Assembly: GCF_004363555.1 (NCBI RefSeq) | Contig: NZ_SNZJ01000017.1 | Location: forward strand, 38,776-102,775 | Direction of reading: 5' to 3' | DNA from: Halomonas ventosae | GTDB lineage: Bacteria > Pseudomonadota > Gammaproteobacteria > Pseudomonadales > Halomonadaceae | DNA: 64,000 nt | Shown: positions 20,026 to 28,968 of the stretch, one piece after another | Layout of the letters: each line of letters begins with the position of its first letter | Position numbering within the stretch: position 1 is the first letter of the stretch | Made by a program: the position numbers and the translations under genes | Notes under the pieces: generated by a model | Databases searched by the model: none | Told to the model about the DNA's origin: nothing | What the model saw: the letters and a program-made list of their open reading frames with translations, nothing else

Positions 20026-20041
20026 CCGGGGGAACCCCCGG
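20026..20041 (+). terminator. Short GC hairpin after tag
   Basis: CCGGGG and CCCCGG with a GAAC tetraloop lie 8 bases after the tag stop codon. There is no T-tract, so termination is uncertain. Confidence 0.35.
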
Positions 20042-20090
20042 CACAGCGGGGCGTCACAGGAAAGGCTTACCGCTGACCAAGGACCTCCTG

Positions 20091-21158
20091 ATGGACTCGA
20101 TTACCCAGGCCGCGCTGGGCGCGGCAATCGGCGGCGCCGTGCTCGGCCGGCGGCTGGGCCGCAAGGCGGTCCTGGTGGGCGCGGCCCTCGGCACCCTGCC
20201 CGACCTGGACGTGATCAGCGACTACGGTGATGCCGTGGCCAATGTCACCGAGCACCGAGGCTTCTCCCACTCGCTGTTCGTGCTGGCGGGACTGGCCACC
20301 GCCCTGGCACTGCTCGCGGCGCGATTCGCACCGGCCCGGGACATCTCCCTGCGCCGCTGGGGGCTCTTCTTCGGACTCATCCTGCTGACCCACCCGCTGC
20401 TCGACGCCCTGACCACCTACGGCACCCAGCTCTGGTGGCCGCTGGAGGTGCGCCCCGCGGCCTGGCCCATCGTCTTCATCATCGACCCGCTCTACAGCCT
20501 GCCGCTGCTGGTGGGTGTGGGGGTGGCACTGGCCACCGGCAAGGCGCAGCGGGCCCCGCGCTGGGGACTGGCCCTCTCCTGTGCCTACCTGGTATTCGCC
20601 GTCGGGGCCAAGCAGCTGGTCGAGGCGCGCATCGCCCCGGTGCTGGCCGAGCAGGGTCTGGAACAGGCGCCGCGGCTCGTCCAGCCCACCCCCTTCAATA
20701 CCCTGCTGTGGCGGGTCACGGTGGCCGACGGCGCGCACCTCCACGAGGCCCTGGTGGGGGTGCTCGATGGCGACCGTCGGCCGTCGCTGGAGACCTATGC
20801 CCGGGGCGCCGACCTGGAGGCGAAGGCACTCGACAGCGCACGCGGCCGGCGCCTCGACTGGTTCGCCGGCCCCTTCCTGCGCTACGAGACTCGCCCGCGA
20901 GAGGGCCGCGAGACCCTGGTAGCCACCGACCTGCGGCTGGGCTTTCCGGGCTTCCACCCCTTCGCCTTCACCCTGGCCACCCGCGACGACGGCGAGTGGC
21001 AGCCGGTCGGCGTCTCCGAGCAGCTGCCCTCCCCCTCCCGCGGCAACCGTGACGCCCTCACCCGACTGGGTTCCCGCATCCTCAGCCCGGAACCCGGGCT
21101 CTGCACCAGCGACTTCGTGTCCCGCCAGTGGCTGGTCGGCACGCCCGGCACGTGCTGA
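20091..21158 (+). CDS. YdjM-like membrane metal-dependent hydrolase
   Basis: The 355-residue membrane protein of the YdjM/LexA-regulated family (DUF457) begins MDSITQAALGAAIGG. It carries conserved acidic and His residues in TLPDLDV, HRGFSHSL and LTHPLLDALTTYGTQ, thought to form a metal site, with four or five membrane helices up to about residue 190. A soluble C-terminal domain follows. E. coli YdjM is SOS-regulated; I see no LexA box here. It is probably monocistronic, between a weak hairpin and a strong terminator. Confidence 0.85.
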   Translation: MDSITQAALGAAIGGAVLGRRLGRKAVLVGAALGTLPDLDVISDYGDAVANVTEHRGFSHSLFVLAGLATALALLAARFAPARDISLRRWGLFFGLILLTHPLLDALTTYGTQLWWPLEVRPAAWPIVFIIDPLYSLPLLVGVGVALATGKAQRAPRWGLALSCAYLVFAVGAKQLVEARIAPVLAEQGLEQAPRLVQPTPFNTLLWRVTVADGAHLHEALVGVLDGDRRPSLETYARGADLEAKALDSARGRRLDWFAGPFLRYETRPREGRETLVATDLRLGFPGFHPFAFTLATRDDGEWQPVGVSEQLPSPSRGNRDALTRLGSRILSPEPGLCTSDFVSRQWLVGTPGTC

Positions 21159-21178
21159 CGACAGGCAGCGACGCAAAC

Positions 21179-21211
21179 GGGGGTGGCCATCCGGCCACCC
21201 CCGCACCTTTT
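21179..21211. terminator. Bidirectional terminator between YdjM-like gene and azoR
   Basis: A perfect ten-base stem, GGGGGTGGCC and GGCCACCCCC, with loop ATCC is followed by GCACCTTTT on the plus strand. The flanking genes converge on it. Confidence 0.85.
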
Positions 21212-21233
21212 CGGCCCGTGTCGACCGGGACGG

Positions 21234-21836
21234 TCAGAGGCGCGCCACCAGGGCGTCGATGGCCTGACGCGCCTCCTCGATGGCCGCGTCACGCTTGCCC
21301 ATGTTGAGCCCCTCGGCGAACACCACATCCACCTCGGTGATGCCCATCAGCCCCAGCATGCCCTTGAGGTGCGGGGTCTGGCTGTCCAGCTCGGTGCCAG
21401 CATACTGGCCGCCGCGGGCCGCCAGGATCACCGCCCGCTTGCCCTCGACCAGTCCCTTGGGGCCGCTCTCGGTGTAGCGGAAGGTCTCGCCGGCCCGCAG
21501 CACCCGATCGAACCAGGCCTTGAGCTGGGAGGGGATGCCCAGGTTGTAGAGAGGCACCGCCAGCACCAGGACGTCGTGGTCGAGAAGCTCGTGGATCAGG
21601 GCGTCGGAGCGCTCGGCCAGCGCCCTCTGCTCGGCCGAACGCTCCTCGGCCGGCACCTGCCAGGCGCCCAGCTCGCTGGCCTCGAGGTGCGGCAGCGCCT
21701 CGGCGACCAGGTCGCGGTGGGTCACCGCCAGCCCCTCGCGCTCGGCGGCGCGGGTCCGGAAATGCTCGGCCAGGGCGATGGACTGGCCCTTCTCGCCGAG
21801 GATGGAGGCGGTGAGGACGAGGGCACGGGTAGTCAT
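21234..21836 (-). CDS. azoR: FMN-dependent NADH-azoreductase
   Basis: The 200-residue flavodoxin-fold homodimeric quinone/azo reductase has phosphate-binding residues near TASILGEKGQS (9-19), the VPLYNLGIPSQLKAWFD FMN-binding block (about 94-110) and ARGGQYAG (about 138-145). It probably functions in two-electron quinone reduction or thiol stress rather than dye degradation. No regulator is adjacent; upstream is a large palindromic repeat. Confidence 0.94.
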   Translation of the reverse strand: MTTRALVLTASILGEKGQSIALAEHFRTRAAEREGLAVTHRDLVAEALPHLEASELGAWQVPAEERSAEQRALAERSDALIHELLDHDVLVLAVPLYNLGIPSQLKAWFDRVLRAGETFRYTESGPKGLVEGKRAVILAARGGQYAGTELDSQTPHLKGMLGLMGITEVDVVFAEGLNMGKRDAAIEEARQAIDALVARL

Positions 21837-21969
21837 GGCGATCTCCTTGGATGCGGTATCGGATAATTGATCGCCATTTTACGTGCACGAATTGCAACGA
21901 AAAGCGCAAAGTTCCGCCGCTTTCATTCGATTAAACCGAAAACTCATCCCATTCCAGCAGCCGGGGCTC

Positions 21970-22097
21970 GGCGAAAAGTCGTCGAGCGATGGCCAGACCA
22001 GGCAAAAATCGGCGCAAGGATCGAGTTTACTTGCGGCTAAATGAGGTCCTTAAGCCGATTTTTAACGACGTATGGCCGAGCGCAGACAGTTTTCGCC
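21970..22097. repeat. 128 bp imperfect palindrome (MITE/REP-like)
   Basis: The arms are symmetric about 22033/22034 with no net length difference. Outer ends GGCGAAAA (21970-21977) and TTTTCGCC (22090-22097) pair perfectly. An inner block AAAAATCGGC (22004-22013) pairs with GCCGATTTTT (22054-22063), continuing through AAGGA/TCCTT and TTTA/TAAA. A GGCCA/TGGCC block is one base out of register. It lies in the gap between azoR and the MliC/COG3650 lipoprotein gene and covers about half of the 269 bp there. Its right end abuts that gene's stop codon, so it could also act as a terminator. Confidence 0.8.
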
Positions 22098-22105
22098 GGC
22101 CCCGC

Positions 22106-22870
22106 TCAGGGCGCGATGCCCTGACCACAGCCCCTATACTGCTCGCCGTCGATGCTCAGGGTGACCCGCGCCGGGAAGGGCTGCCCGCTCATGCTGTCGA
22201 AACAGGCCCGCGCCTCGAGGCGCAACTCGAAGGGCGTATCGGCCCGGCCACTGGCCAGGATCATGCGCCCCTCGCCGTTGTCCAGGGTGGTCACCCGGTA
22301 GGGCAGGGTCATCTCGCGCTGCCCATAGTCCAGCACCAGGGTCGCCTCGGGCCGGTCGCTGGCCAGGTTGACCACCCAGCCTGGCTCGTTGCCGCGAGCG
22401 TGGAACATCGTCCCCGGCCGCTGGCGACGGGTGAGCACCTCCTGGCTCAGGTCGCGAGTACAGTCGAGCCGCCCCGTGGCGCTCTCCACCACCGCCTGGT
22501 CGCCCTTGTTCCAGAAGCTGAGCTCGCCCTGCTGGTAGCGGGCGCCGCTGGCCACCACCGCCGGCGGCAGCCGGTAGGCCCCGTGGGCGGACCAGAGCCT
22601 CAGCTCCTCCTCGGTCGCCGCAGTGACCAGGTCCTGGGCCGGCGTGCAGCGCCAGGCGGTCAGCGTCCCGGCGTCGCCGGGGAAGAAGAGCGAGGGCATC
22701 AGCGGCGCGGTGGGCGATGCCGCGGGACCCGCCTCCTCGCGGGACGCCCCGCGATCGCTGACCTCGGGGCGTGTCGCCGCACCGTCGGGGGTGGCGGCGC
22801 AGCCGGCAAGCCACAGGACCGCCCCCAGCAGGACGAGGGGGCGGGCGGCGGAAGCGGTGTGACGAGACAT
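22106..22870 (-). CDS. MliC/COG3650 two-domain lipoprotein
   Basis: The 254-residue protein has a lipoprotein signal with lipobox LAGC (Cys about 24) and a low-complexity linker. Next is an MliC-like domain (about 70-140; WRC start, SGARYQQGELSFWNKGDQA, Cys near the end). A COG3650-type domain (about 150-254; NEPGWVVNL to YRGCG) closes the protein. MliC proteins inhibit C-type lysozyme in the periplasm. The same strand holds metE 92 bp upstream, but a shared role is unlikely. Domain assignment rests on motif reading only. Confidence 0.78.
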   Translation of the reverse strand: MSRHTASAARPLVLLGAVLWLAGCAATPDGAATRPEVSDRGASREEAGPAASPTAPLMPSLFFPGDAGTLTAWRCTPAQDLVTAATEEELRLWSAHGAYRLPPAVVASGARYQQGELSFWNKGDQAVVESATGRLDCTRDLSQEVLTRRQRPGTMFHARGNEPGWVVNLASDRPEATLVLDYGQREMTLPYRVTTLDNGEGRMILASGRADTPFELRLEARACFDSMSGQPFPARVTLSIDGEQYRGCGQGIAP

Positions 22871-22962
22871 GGCGGCTCCTTGCGTGTCGGCGATGTTCCC
22901 TGAGGCCGCAGCATACCAGCCACTCCGCTCTCGCGCGCCGGCTTCGGGCTCAACGCTGCGCG

Positions 22963-25269
22963 TCAACCATGGCGACGCCTCAGTTCCCGCGCCGCCTCGA
23001 CCATGCTGGCCAGGGCCGGCTCCACCTCTTCCCAGCCGCGGGTCTTGAGGCCGCAGTCCGGGTTCACCCAGAGCCGCTCGACCGGGATGCGCTCGGCGGC
23101 CTTCTCCATCAGCGCCACCATCCAGGCCACCTCGGGGATGTTGGGCGAGTGGATGTCGTAGACCCCGGGCCCGATGGCGTTGGGGTAGGCAAAGTCCTGG
23201 AAGGCGTCGAGCAGCTCCATCGCCGAGCGCGAGGTCTCGATGGTGATCACATCGGCGTCCAGGGCGGCAATCGACTCGATGATGTCGTTGAACTCCGCAT
23301 AGCACATGTGGGTGTGGATCTGGGTCTCGTCGCGCACCCCCGAGGCGGCCAGCCGGAAGCAGGCCACCGCCCAGTCCAGGTAGCCCTGCCACTCGGCGCG
23401 ACGCAGCGGCAGCCCCTCGCGCAGCGCCGGCTCGTCGATCTGGATGGCGCGGATGCCCGCCGCCTCGAGGTCGAGGACCTCGTCGCGCAGCGCCAGGGCG
23501 AGCTGCCGGCAGGTGGTCTCGCGGGGCTGGTCGTCGCGCACGAAGGACCACTGCAGCAGGGTGACCGGCCCGGTGAGCATGCCCTTCATCGGCCGCTCGG
23601 TGAGCGACTGGGCATATTCGCTCCAGCGCACCGTCATCGCCGCCGGGCGGACCACGTCACCGAAGAGGATCGGCGGCTTGACGCAGCGCGTCCCGTAGCT
23701 CTGCACCCAGCCGAAGCGCGTGAAGGCGTAGCCGTCGAGCTGCTCGCCGAAGTATTCGACCATGTCGTTGCGCTCGGGCTCGCCGTGCACCGGCATGTCG
23801 ATGCCCAGCGCCTCCTGGCGGGCCACCACCCGGGCGATCTCCTCGCGCATCCGGGCCTCATAGGCCTCGCGAGAGAGCTCGCCGGCCTTGAAGGCGCGCC
23901 GGTCGGCGCGGATCTGAGCCGTCTGGGGGAAGGAGCCGATCGTGGTGGTGGGGAACAGCGGCAGCGCGAGATGGCGCTGCTGGGCCACGGCACGCTCGGC
24001 GAAGGGGTGCGCGCGCCGGGTATCGGCCGCCGTGACCCGGGCCAGCCGCTCGGCCACCTCGGGACGATGCAGGCGCGGCGCCTCGCGACGCGACTGCAGG
24101 GCCCGGCTGGCGGCTTCCACGCGATCCCGGTCGGCAGCGCCGGCGCGGCCATCCAGCAGGCGTGCCAGGGTGGCTGTCTCGTCGAGCTTCTGCCGGGCGA
24201 AGGCCAGCCAGCTCCTGAGCTCGGCATCCAGCGTGGTCTCCGCGGCCAGGTCCACCGGCACGTGCAGCAGCGAGCAGCTGGTGGCGATCCACAGCCGCTC
24301 GCCCAGGCGCATGCGCGCCGTGGCCAGGCGCTCGCGCCACAGGGCCAGGTCGGCTCGCCAGACGTTGCGCCCGTCGATGGCCCCCACCGAGAGCACCTTG
24401 TGGGGCAGCAGGCGGTCCAGCACCGCGTCGAGCTGCGCCGGGGCACGCACCACGTCGATGTGCAGGCCATCCACCGGCAGTCCCACCGCCAGGGAGAGGT
24501 TGTCGCCCAGGCCACCGAAGGGGCTTGCCAGCAGCAGCCTGACCGGGCTGGCCTGCAGCCGATGGTAGGCGCGCTCGTAGGCCTGCCGCCAGGCCAGGGG
24601 CAGGTCCTGCACCAGCGCCGGCTCGTCGAGCTGGACCCACTCGACGCCCTGCCCGGCCAGCCGCTCCAGCACCTCGGCGTAGACATCGAGGACGCTGTCG
24701 AGCAGCGAAAGCCGGTCGAAATCGTCGCCGGCCTCGCCGCGCCCCTTGCCCAGCCACAGCCAGGTCAGCGGCCCGGTCAGGGCCACCTTGACCGGGTGGC
24801 CGGCGGCCCGGGCCTCCTCCACCTGGTCGAACAGCCGGGTACTGGAGAGCCGGAAGCGCTGGCCGGGATGCAGCTCCGGGACCAGGTAGTGATAGTTGGT
24901 ATCGAAGTACTTGGTCATCTCGCAGGCCGCAGCCGGCTCGCCGCCGGGGGCCCGCCCCCGGGCCATGCGAAAGGCGGTGTCCAGCGACACCTCGCCGCGC
25001 GCCACCTCCGCCTCGGCCCCGAAGCGCCGCGGCACCGCCCCCAGCAGCACCGAGACATCGAGCACCTGGTCGTAGAAGGCGAAGTCCCCCACCGTCACCA
25101 GGTCGAGTCCGGCCTCGCGCTGGGCCGCCCAGTTCGCCAGGCGCAGGGCACGTCCGGTGGCCTCCAGGGCCTCGCGGTCGATGTCGCCCTGCCAGTAGGC
25201 CTCGGTGGCACGCTTCAATTCACGGTCCGCGCCGATGCGCGGATAGCCGATGACATGAGCCAGCGTCAT
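22963..25269 (-). CDS. metE: Cobalamin-independent methionine synthase
   Basis: The 768-residue enzyme methylates homocysteine from 5-methyltetrahydropteroyl-tri-glutamate in the last step of methionine synthesis. Zinc ligands are visible as His654 and Cys656 in HTHMCYAEF and Cys739 in [11 protein letters not shown]. Both homologous halves of the double barrel are present and full length. It is divergent from metR, the classic arrangement in which MetR with homocysteine activates metE. AAGGGA lies 8 bases before the ATG. Confidence 0.97.
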   Translation of the reverse strand: MTLAHVIGYPRIGADRELKRATEAYWQGDIDREALEATGRALRLANWAAQREAGLDLVTVGDFAFYDQVLDVSVLLGAVPRRFGAEAEVARGEVSLDTAFRMARGRAPGGEPAAACEMTKYFDTNYHYLVPELHPGQRFRLSSTRLFDQVEEARAAGHPVKVALTGPLTWLWLGKGRGEAGDDFDRLSLLDSVLDVYAEVLERLAGQGVEWVQLDEPALVQDLPLAWRQAYERAYHRLQASPVRLLLASPFGGLGDNLSLAVGLPVDGLHIDVVRAPAQLDAVLDRLLPHKVLSVGAIDGRNVWRADLALWRERLATARMRLGERLWIATSCSLLHVPVDLAAETTLDAELRSWLAFARQKLDETATLARLLDGRAGAADRDRVEAASRALQSRREAPRLHRPEVAERLARVTAADTRRAHPFAERAVAQQRHLALPLFPTTTIGSFPQTAQIRADRRAFKAGELSREAYEARMREEIARVVARQEALGIDMPVHGEPERNDMVEYFGEQLDGYAFTRFGWVQSYGTRCVKPPILFGDVVRPAAMTVRWSEYAQSLTERPMKGMLTGPVTLLQWSFVRDDQPRETTCRQLALALRDEVLDLEAAGIRAIQIDEPALREGLPLRRAEWQGYLDWAVACFRLAASGVRDETQIHTHMCYAEFNDIIESIAALDADVITIETSRSAMELLDAFQDFAYPNAIGPGVYDIHSPNIPEVAWMVALMEKAAERIPVERLWVNPDCGLKTRGWEEVEPALASMVEAARELRRRHG

Positions 25270-25348
25270 GATGATGTCCCTTTTGCATGAATGATGCCGG
25301 GAAGTCTCGCTGGCCAGCGGATGTGAATCAAACTAAACTTCTTAATCT

Positions 25349-25361
25349 TGAAGATGAATCA
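25349..25361. promoter_or_regulatory. Candidate MetR operator
   Basis: TGAAGATGAATCA fits the MetR consensus TGAA-N5-TTCA at seven of eight defined positions. It lies in the 103 bp metE-metR divergent spacer, 11 bp before the metR start, so it could serve metE activation and metR autorepression. Confidence 0.5.
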
Positions 25362-25372
25362 GGCTCACTCTA

Positions 25373-26287
25373 ATGCTCGAACTCCGTCACCTGCGCACCC
25401 TGGTCGCGCTGCGCGATGCCGGCTCCCTGGTGGAGGCCGCCGAACGTGTGCACCTGACCCAGTCGGCCCTCTCCCACCAGATCAAGGACCTCGAGGAGCG
25501 CCTGGGCAGCCCGCTTTTCCTGCGCAAGACCCGGCCGGTGGAGTTCACCCGGGCCGGCACGCGCCTGCTGACCCTGGCCGAGCAGGTCCTGCCGCTGGTG
25601 CGCATGGCCGAGCGCGACCTGGCCCGGCTGGCCGGCAACGAGCAGGGAAGGCTGCACATGGCCATCGAGTGCCACAGCTGCTTCCAGTGGCTGATGCCCA
25701 CCATCGACCACTTCCGCAACCACTGGCCGGAGGTGGAGATCGACATCCCCGGCGGCCACCACTTCGACCCCCTGCCGGCGCTGGCCCGCGAACAGCTCGA
25801 CCTGGTGATCACCGCCGACCCCCAGCCGCTGCCCGGGATCCACTACGAGCCGCTGTTCCGCTACGAGGGCCTGCTGGCGGTGGCCCGGCAGCATCCCCTG
25901 GCGGGGCGCCCCTTCGTAACGCCCGAGGAGCTGGCCGAGGAGACCCTGATCACCTATCCGGTGGAACACTCCCGGCTCGACGTCTTCACCCAGTTCCTCG
26001 ACCCCGCCGGGGTGCGGCCGAAGGAAGTGCGTACCGCCGAGCTGACGATCATGATGATGCAGCTGGTGGCCAGCGGGCGCGGCGTCTGCGCCCTGCCCAA
26101 CTGGGCGCTGACCGAGTACCTGGAACGCGACTACGTCAAGGCCGTGGCCCTGGGCGAGAAGGGGGTGTGGAGCACGCTGTTTGCGGCCATCCGCGAGGAG
26201 ACCCGCGGCGCGCCCTGGATGGAGGACTTCCTGCGCACCGCCAGGGAGACCTCCTTCGCGGTGCTGGAGGGGATCAGGCCGGCGTAG
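25373..26287 (+). CDS. metR: LysR-type regulator of methionine synthesis
   Basis: The 304-residue LysR-family protein has an N-terminal winged helix-turn-helix (about 1-60; LVEAAERVHLTQSALSHQIKDLEERLG) and a two-lobed effector domain. The effector domain shows MetR-type features such as IECHSCFQWLMPTIDHFR near 95-112. In relatives homocysteine is the co-inducer. It is transcribed divergently from metE. Its 3' end overlaps the end of the convergent rstB-like gene by 14 bp. Confidence 0.93.
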   Translation: MLELRHLRTLVALRDAGSLVEAAERVHLTQSALSHQIKDLEERLGSPLFLRKTRPVEFTRAGTRLLTLAEQVLPLVRMAERDLARLAGNEQGRLHMAIECHSCFQWLMPTIDHFRNHWPEVEIDIPGGHHFDPLPALAREQLDLVITADPQPLPGIHYEPLFRYEGLLAVARQHPLAGRPFVTPEELAEETLITYPVEHSRLDVFTQFLDPAGVRPKEVRTAELTIMMMQLVASGRGVCALPNWALTEYLERDYVKAVALGEKGVWSTLFAAIREETRGAPWMEDFLRTARETSFAVLEGIRPA

Positions 26288-27890
26288 CGTTGCGCCGTGG
26301 CAGCAGCAGGGTGAAGCGCGCCCCGCCCAGCGTGGCGCTGGCATCCACCATCACGCTGCCGCCGTGCCAGGCCATGACCTTCTGCACGATGGAGAGCCCC
26401 AGCCCGTAGCCGCCGGAGCGGCGAGTGCGGCTGTCGTCCAGGCGCGCGAAGGGCTTGAAGACCTCGCTGCGCGCCGCCGCGGGAATGCCGGGACCATCGT
26501 CCTCCACGTCCAGGCGCACCAGCCGGGGTTCGCTCTGCAGGCGGATCACCACCCGGGAACGGGCGTGACGGCAGGCATTGGCCACCAGGTTCTGCAGCGC
26601 CCGCTGCAGGTAGCGGGGCTCTGCCTGGACCTCGACTTCCGGCCCCGCCTCGAGCTCGATGCGGATAGTGCGATGCAGCGGCCGCAACGCCTCGATGACC
26701 CGCTCGGCCATGGCGCGACAATCGACCAGCGAGGTCTCGAGCTCGGCGCCATTGGCCGTCTCGCTGCCCAGCCGGGCATAGGTGAGGATCTCGTCGATCA
26801 GCTCGTCGAGTTCGGTGATGTCGCCATCGACGCCCTCCAGCTGCCGACGGATCGCCGGATCATCGGTCATGTCCTCGACCATCTGCACCGCGAACCGGAT
26901 GCGTGCCACCGGGGTGCGCAGCTCGTGGGAGACGGCGCGGATCATGTCCTGCTGGGCGCGCAGCAGCGACTGCACCTGGGCGGCCATGCCGTTGAAGGCC
27001 ATCCCCAGGCGCCCCAGGAAGTCGCCGCTCTCGACCTTGACCCGGGTATCCAGCCGTCCCCCGGCGATGCGGGTCGCCGCCAGCTCCAGGCGCGCCATGC
27101 GCGCCTCCACCCCGCGCACGATCAGGTAGATGATCGCCGCCAGCACGCCGAGCAGCAGCACCAGCAGCAGCAGCTGCAGCGAGACCGGCAGCGGCTCGAA
27201 GGCCTTCACCGGGCCGATGGCCAGCCAGCGGGTCTGGGGGTCGCTGCCGGGCAGCAGGCGGTACATCGCCATGGACCAGCGCCCGGGCAGCAGCCGGATC
27301 ACCACCTCCCCCTCGGCCAGGCGCGCCAGCTGGCGGGTATCCAGCCCCTCGGGCGGGGACTCGCTCAGCTGCAGGGGGATGCCGTCCCCCGCGACCTGCG
27401 CCAGCTGGGCCCGGCGCGCCTCGCCCGAGGCCTGGGTGAGCCACTCGGCGAGCAGCTCGGTGAGCCCGCGCAGCTGCTGCTCGCTGAGGCTCGCCACGTC
27501 GACCTCCAGCAGCCGCTCGCCACCGGGGAGCAGGCGCTGCAGGCGCCAGCCATGCTCGCCCCGGGGCATGACCAGCACGCGGCCGCGCTCGAGGCGCGAG
27601 CGGGAGAAGTAGTTCAGCGAGAGGTCGTCGACCGACACCAGCCGAAGGGTCATGTCGAGCTGTTCGGCGCGACTCGCCAGCCACGCCTCGCGTCCCGTCT
27701 CGGGCAGGGAATCGACCCAGGCGGTCAGCACCCGCATGGGCGGCTCGACCAGCTGCTCGCGATAGTGTTCGCGGCGCACCTGGTCGACCATGGCCAGCCC
27801 CAGCAGGGCCAGGCCGAAGGTCAGCAGCAGTGCCAGCGCCAGCAGGACATAGACGCGCAGGAAGGTGCTGTCGGCCAGGGTCCGACGCAT
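26274..27890 (-). CDS. rstB: RstB-like sensor histidine kinase
   Basis: The 538-residue membrane sensor has an N-terminal helix (about 10-35), a periplasmic domain to about 230, a second membrane helix (about 233-258) and a HAMP linker. A dimerisation/phosphoacceptor His follows in AVSHELRTP, then an HATPase domain with N-box LVANACRHA, DDGPGIP and GYGLGLS. It is longer than E. coli RstB because of the periplasmic part. The 3-base gap from the upstream regulator gene shows a two-gene operon. The stimulus is unknown. Confidence 0.88.
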   Translation of the reverse strand: MRRTLADSTFLRVYVLLALALLLTFGLALLGLAMVDQVRREHYREQLVEPPMRVLTAWVDSLPETGREAWLASRAEQLDMTLRLVSVDDLSLNYFSRSRLERGRVLVMPRGEHGWRLQRLLPGGERLLEVDVASLSEQQLRGLTELLAEWLTQASGEARRAQLAQVAGDGIPLQLSESPPEGLDTRQLARLAEGEVVIRLLPGRWSMAMYRLLPGSDPQTRWLAIGPVKAFEPLPVSLQLLLLVLLLGVLAAIIYLIVRGVEARMARLELAATRIAGGRLDTRVKVESGDFLGRLGMAFNGMAAQVQSLLRAQQDMIRAVSHELRTPVARIRFAVQMVEDMTDDPAIRRQLEGVDGDITELDELIDEILTYARLGSETANGAELETSLVDCRAMAERVIEALRPLHRTIRIELEAGPEVEVQAEPRYLQRALQNLVANACRHARSRVVIRLQSEPRLVRLDVEDDGPGIPAAARSEVFKPFARLDDSRTRRSGGYGLGLSIVQKVMAWHGGSVMVDASATLGGARFTLLLPRRNATPA

Positions 27891-27893
27891 GCT

Positions 27894-28607
27894 TCAGCCA
27901 TCCCTGACGAAGAGGTAGCCCTTGCTGCGCACCGTCTTGATGCGGTGCGGCTGGTTGGGATCGTCGCCGATCTTGGGGCGAATGCGCGAGACACGCACGT
28001 CGATGGAGCGATCCTGGCCGTCGTACTTGATGCCGCGCAGGCGGTCGAAGATCTCCTCGCGGGTCAGCACCCGGCCGGCATTGCTGGCCAGCAGCCACAG
28101 CAGGTCGAACTCGGCACTGGTCAGGTCGATGCGCTCGCCGTCCAGCCAGGCCTCGCGGGTGGCGTTGTCGATCACCAGGTCGGCGAAGGTCAGGCGGGTC
28201 TCCTCGCCGGACTCGGCCGGCTCGGCGCGCCGCAGCAGGGCGCGCATGCGCGCCAGCAGCACCCGCGGCTGCACCGGCTTGGGCACGTAGTCGTCGGCGC
28301 CCATCTCCAGGCCCAGCACCTGGTCCATGTCGTCGGTGCGGGCGGTGAGCATCATGATCGGGCCGGGGTACTCGCTGCGCACCCGGCGGCAGATCGACAG
28401 GCCATCCTCGCCGGGCAGCATCAGGTCGAGGATCACCAGGTCCGGCTGCAGGGAGAGGATCCGCTCGACGCCGCGGGCCCCGTCGGCCTCCACCGTGACC
28501 CGGAAGCCGTTGGCCTCCAGGTAGTCGCGGGTCAGGCCGGCCAGCCGCTCGTCATCCTCGATGATCAGCACATGATCCTGTTCCTGGGCTTGCAAGCTGT
28601 CGTCCAT
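27894..28607 (-). CDS. rstA: RstA-like OmpR-family response regulator
   Basis: The 237-residue regulator has a receiver domain with acidic pocket IIEDDE (about 15-20), phospho-acceptor Asp in ILDLMLPG and Lys in VPKPVQP. A winged-helix DNA-binding domain follows, with LTSAEFDLLWLL and the RstA-like end KTVRSKGYLFV. The ATG at 28607 has GGAA six bases before its AGAGG; an in-frame ATG 12 bases upstream is an alternative. The gene is divergent from nrdA across 361 bp. Confidence 0.88.
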   Translation of the reverse strand: MDDSLQAQEQDHVLIIEDDERLAGLTRDYLEANGFRVTVEADGARGVERILSLQPDLVILDLMLPGEDGLSICRRVRSEYPGPIMMLTARTDDMDQVLGLEMGADDYVPKPVQPRVLLARMRALLRRAEPAESGEETRLTFADLVIDNATREAWLDGERIDLTSAEFDLLWLLASNAGRVLTREEIFDRLRGIKYDGQDRSIDVRVSRIRPKIGDDPNQPHRIKTVRSKGYLFVRDG

Positions 28608-28799
28608 CCTCTGTTCCATCCTGGCGGGCAGGTGAGCGGTCACGGGGCTCCCGCTCTCGGGAGCCAACGCCAATGGCTAAAGGATACCCGAAATCCGACA
28701 TTCCGCCTTCCCGTCTCCACATGGCGACAGGGAGTGTCTCCAAGGCCCAACGACGGGGCCTGGCGACGGAGGCCATTCTGCCCCCCGGATGGCCACAGC

Positions 28800-28819
28800 C
28801 GATCCACAGGTTATCCACT
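28800..28819 (+). promoter_or_regulatory. Two candidate DnaA boxes upstream of nrdA
   Basis: TTATCCACT (28811-28819) matches the TTATCCACA consensus at eight of nine bases, and CGATCCACA (28800-28808) at seven of nine. They are in tandem 2 bp apart, next to the predicted -35 element. In E. coli DnaA binds upstream of nrdAB, so linkage of dNTP synthesis to replication initiation is plausible. Confidence 0.5.
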
Positions 28820-28847
28820 TGATGGGGGCCAGAAAGCACACTATCTT
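28819..28847 (+). promoter_or_regulatory. Predicted nrdAB promoter
   Basis: TTGATG (28819-28824) and TATCTT (28842-28847) have a 17 bp spacer, about 120 bp before nrdA. The first NrdR box covers the -10 element. The rest of the 361 bp divergent gap toward rstA holds no gene that I can support. Confidence 0.6.
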
Positions 28848-28851
28848 GTGT
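28836..28851. promoter_or_regulatory. NrdR box 1
   Basis: GCACACTATCTTGTGT matches the 16 bp NrdR consensus ACACWATATNTWGTGT at 14 positions by eye, with intact ACAC-like and GTGT ends. It overlaps the predicted -10. Confidence 0.8.
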
Positions 28852-28866
28852 CTCGACCCGGCACGA

Positions 28867-28882
28867 ACACTACATCATGTGC
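28867..28882. promoter_or_regulatory. NrdR box 2
   Basis: ACACTACATCATGTGC matches the NrdR consensus at 13 of 16 positions. It starts 31 bp after box 1, three helical turns, the spacing typical of paired NrdR boxes upstream of ribonucleotide reductase genes. Confidence 0.8.
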
Positions 28883-28968
28883 CTTAGCAACCGGCACCAT
28901 GCCTGTCAACCGTCGCCCGCGAGGCGGCCTTCGACCATCCGACTCACCAGTCAGGGACCCCCGGCGCC

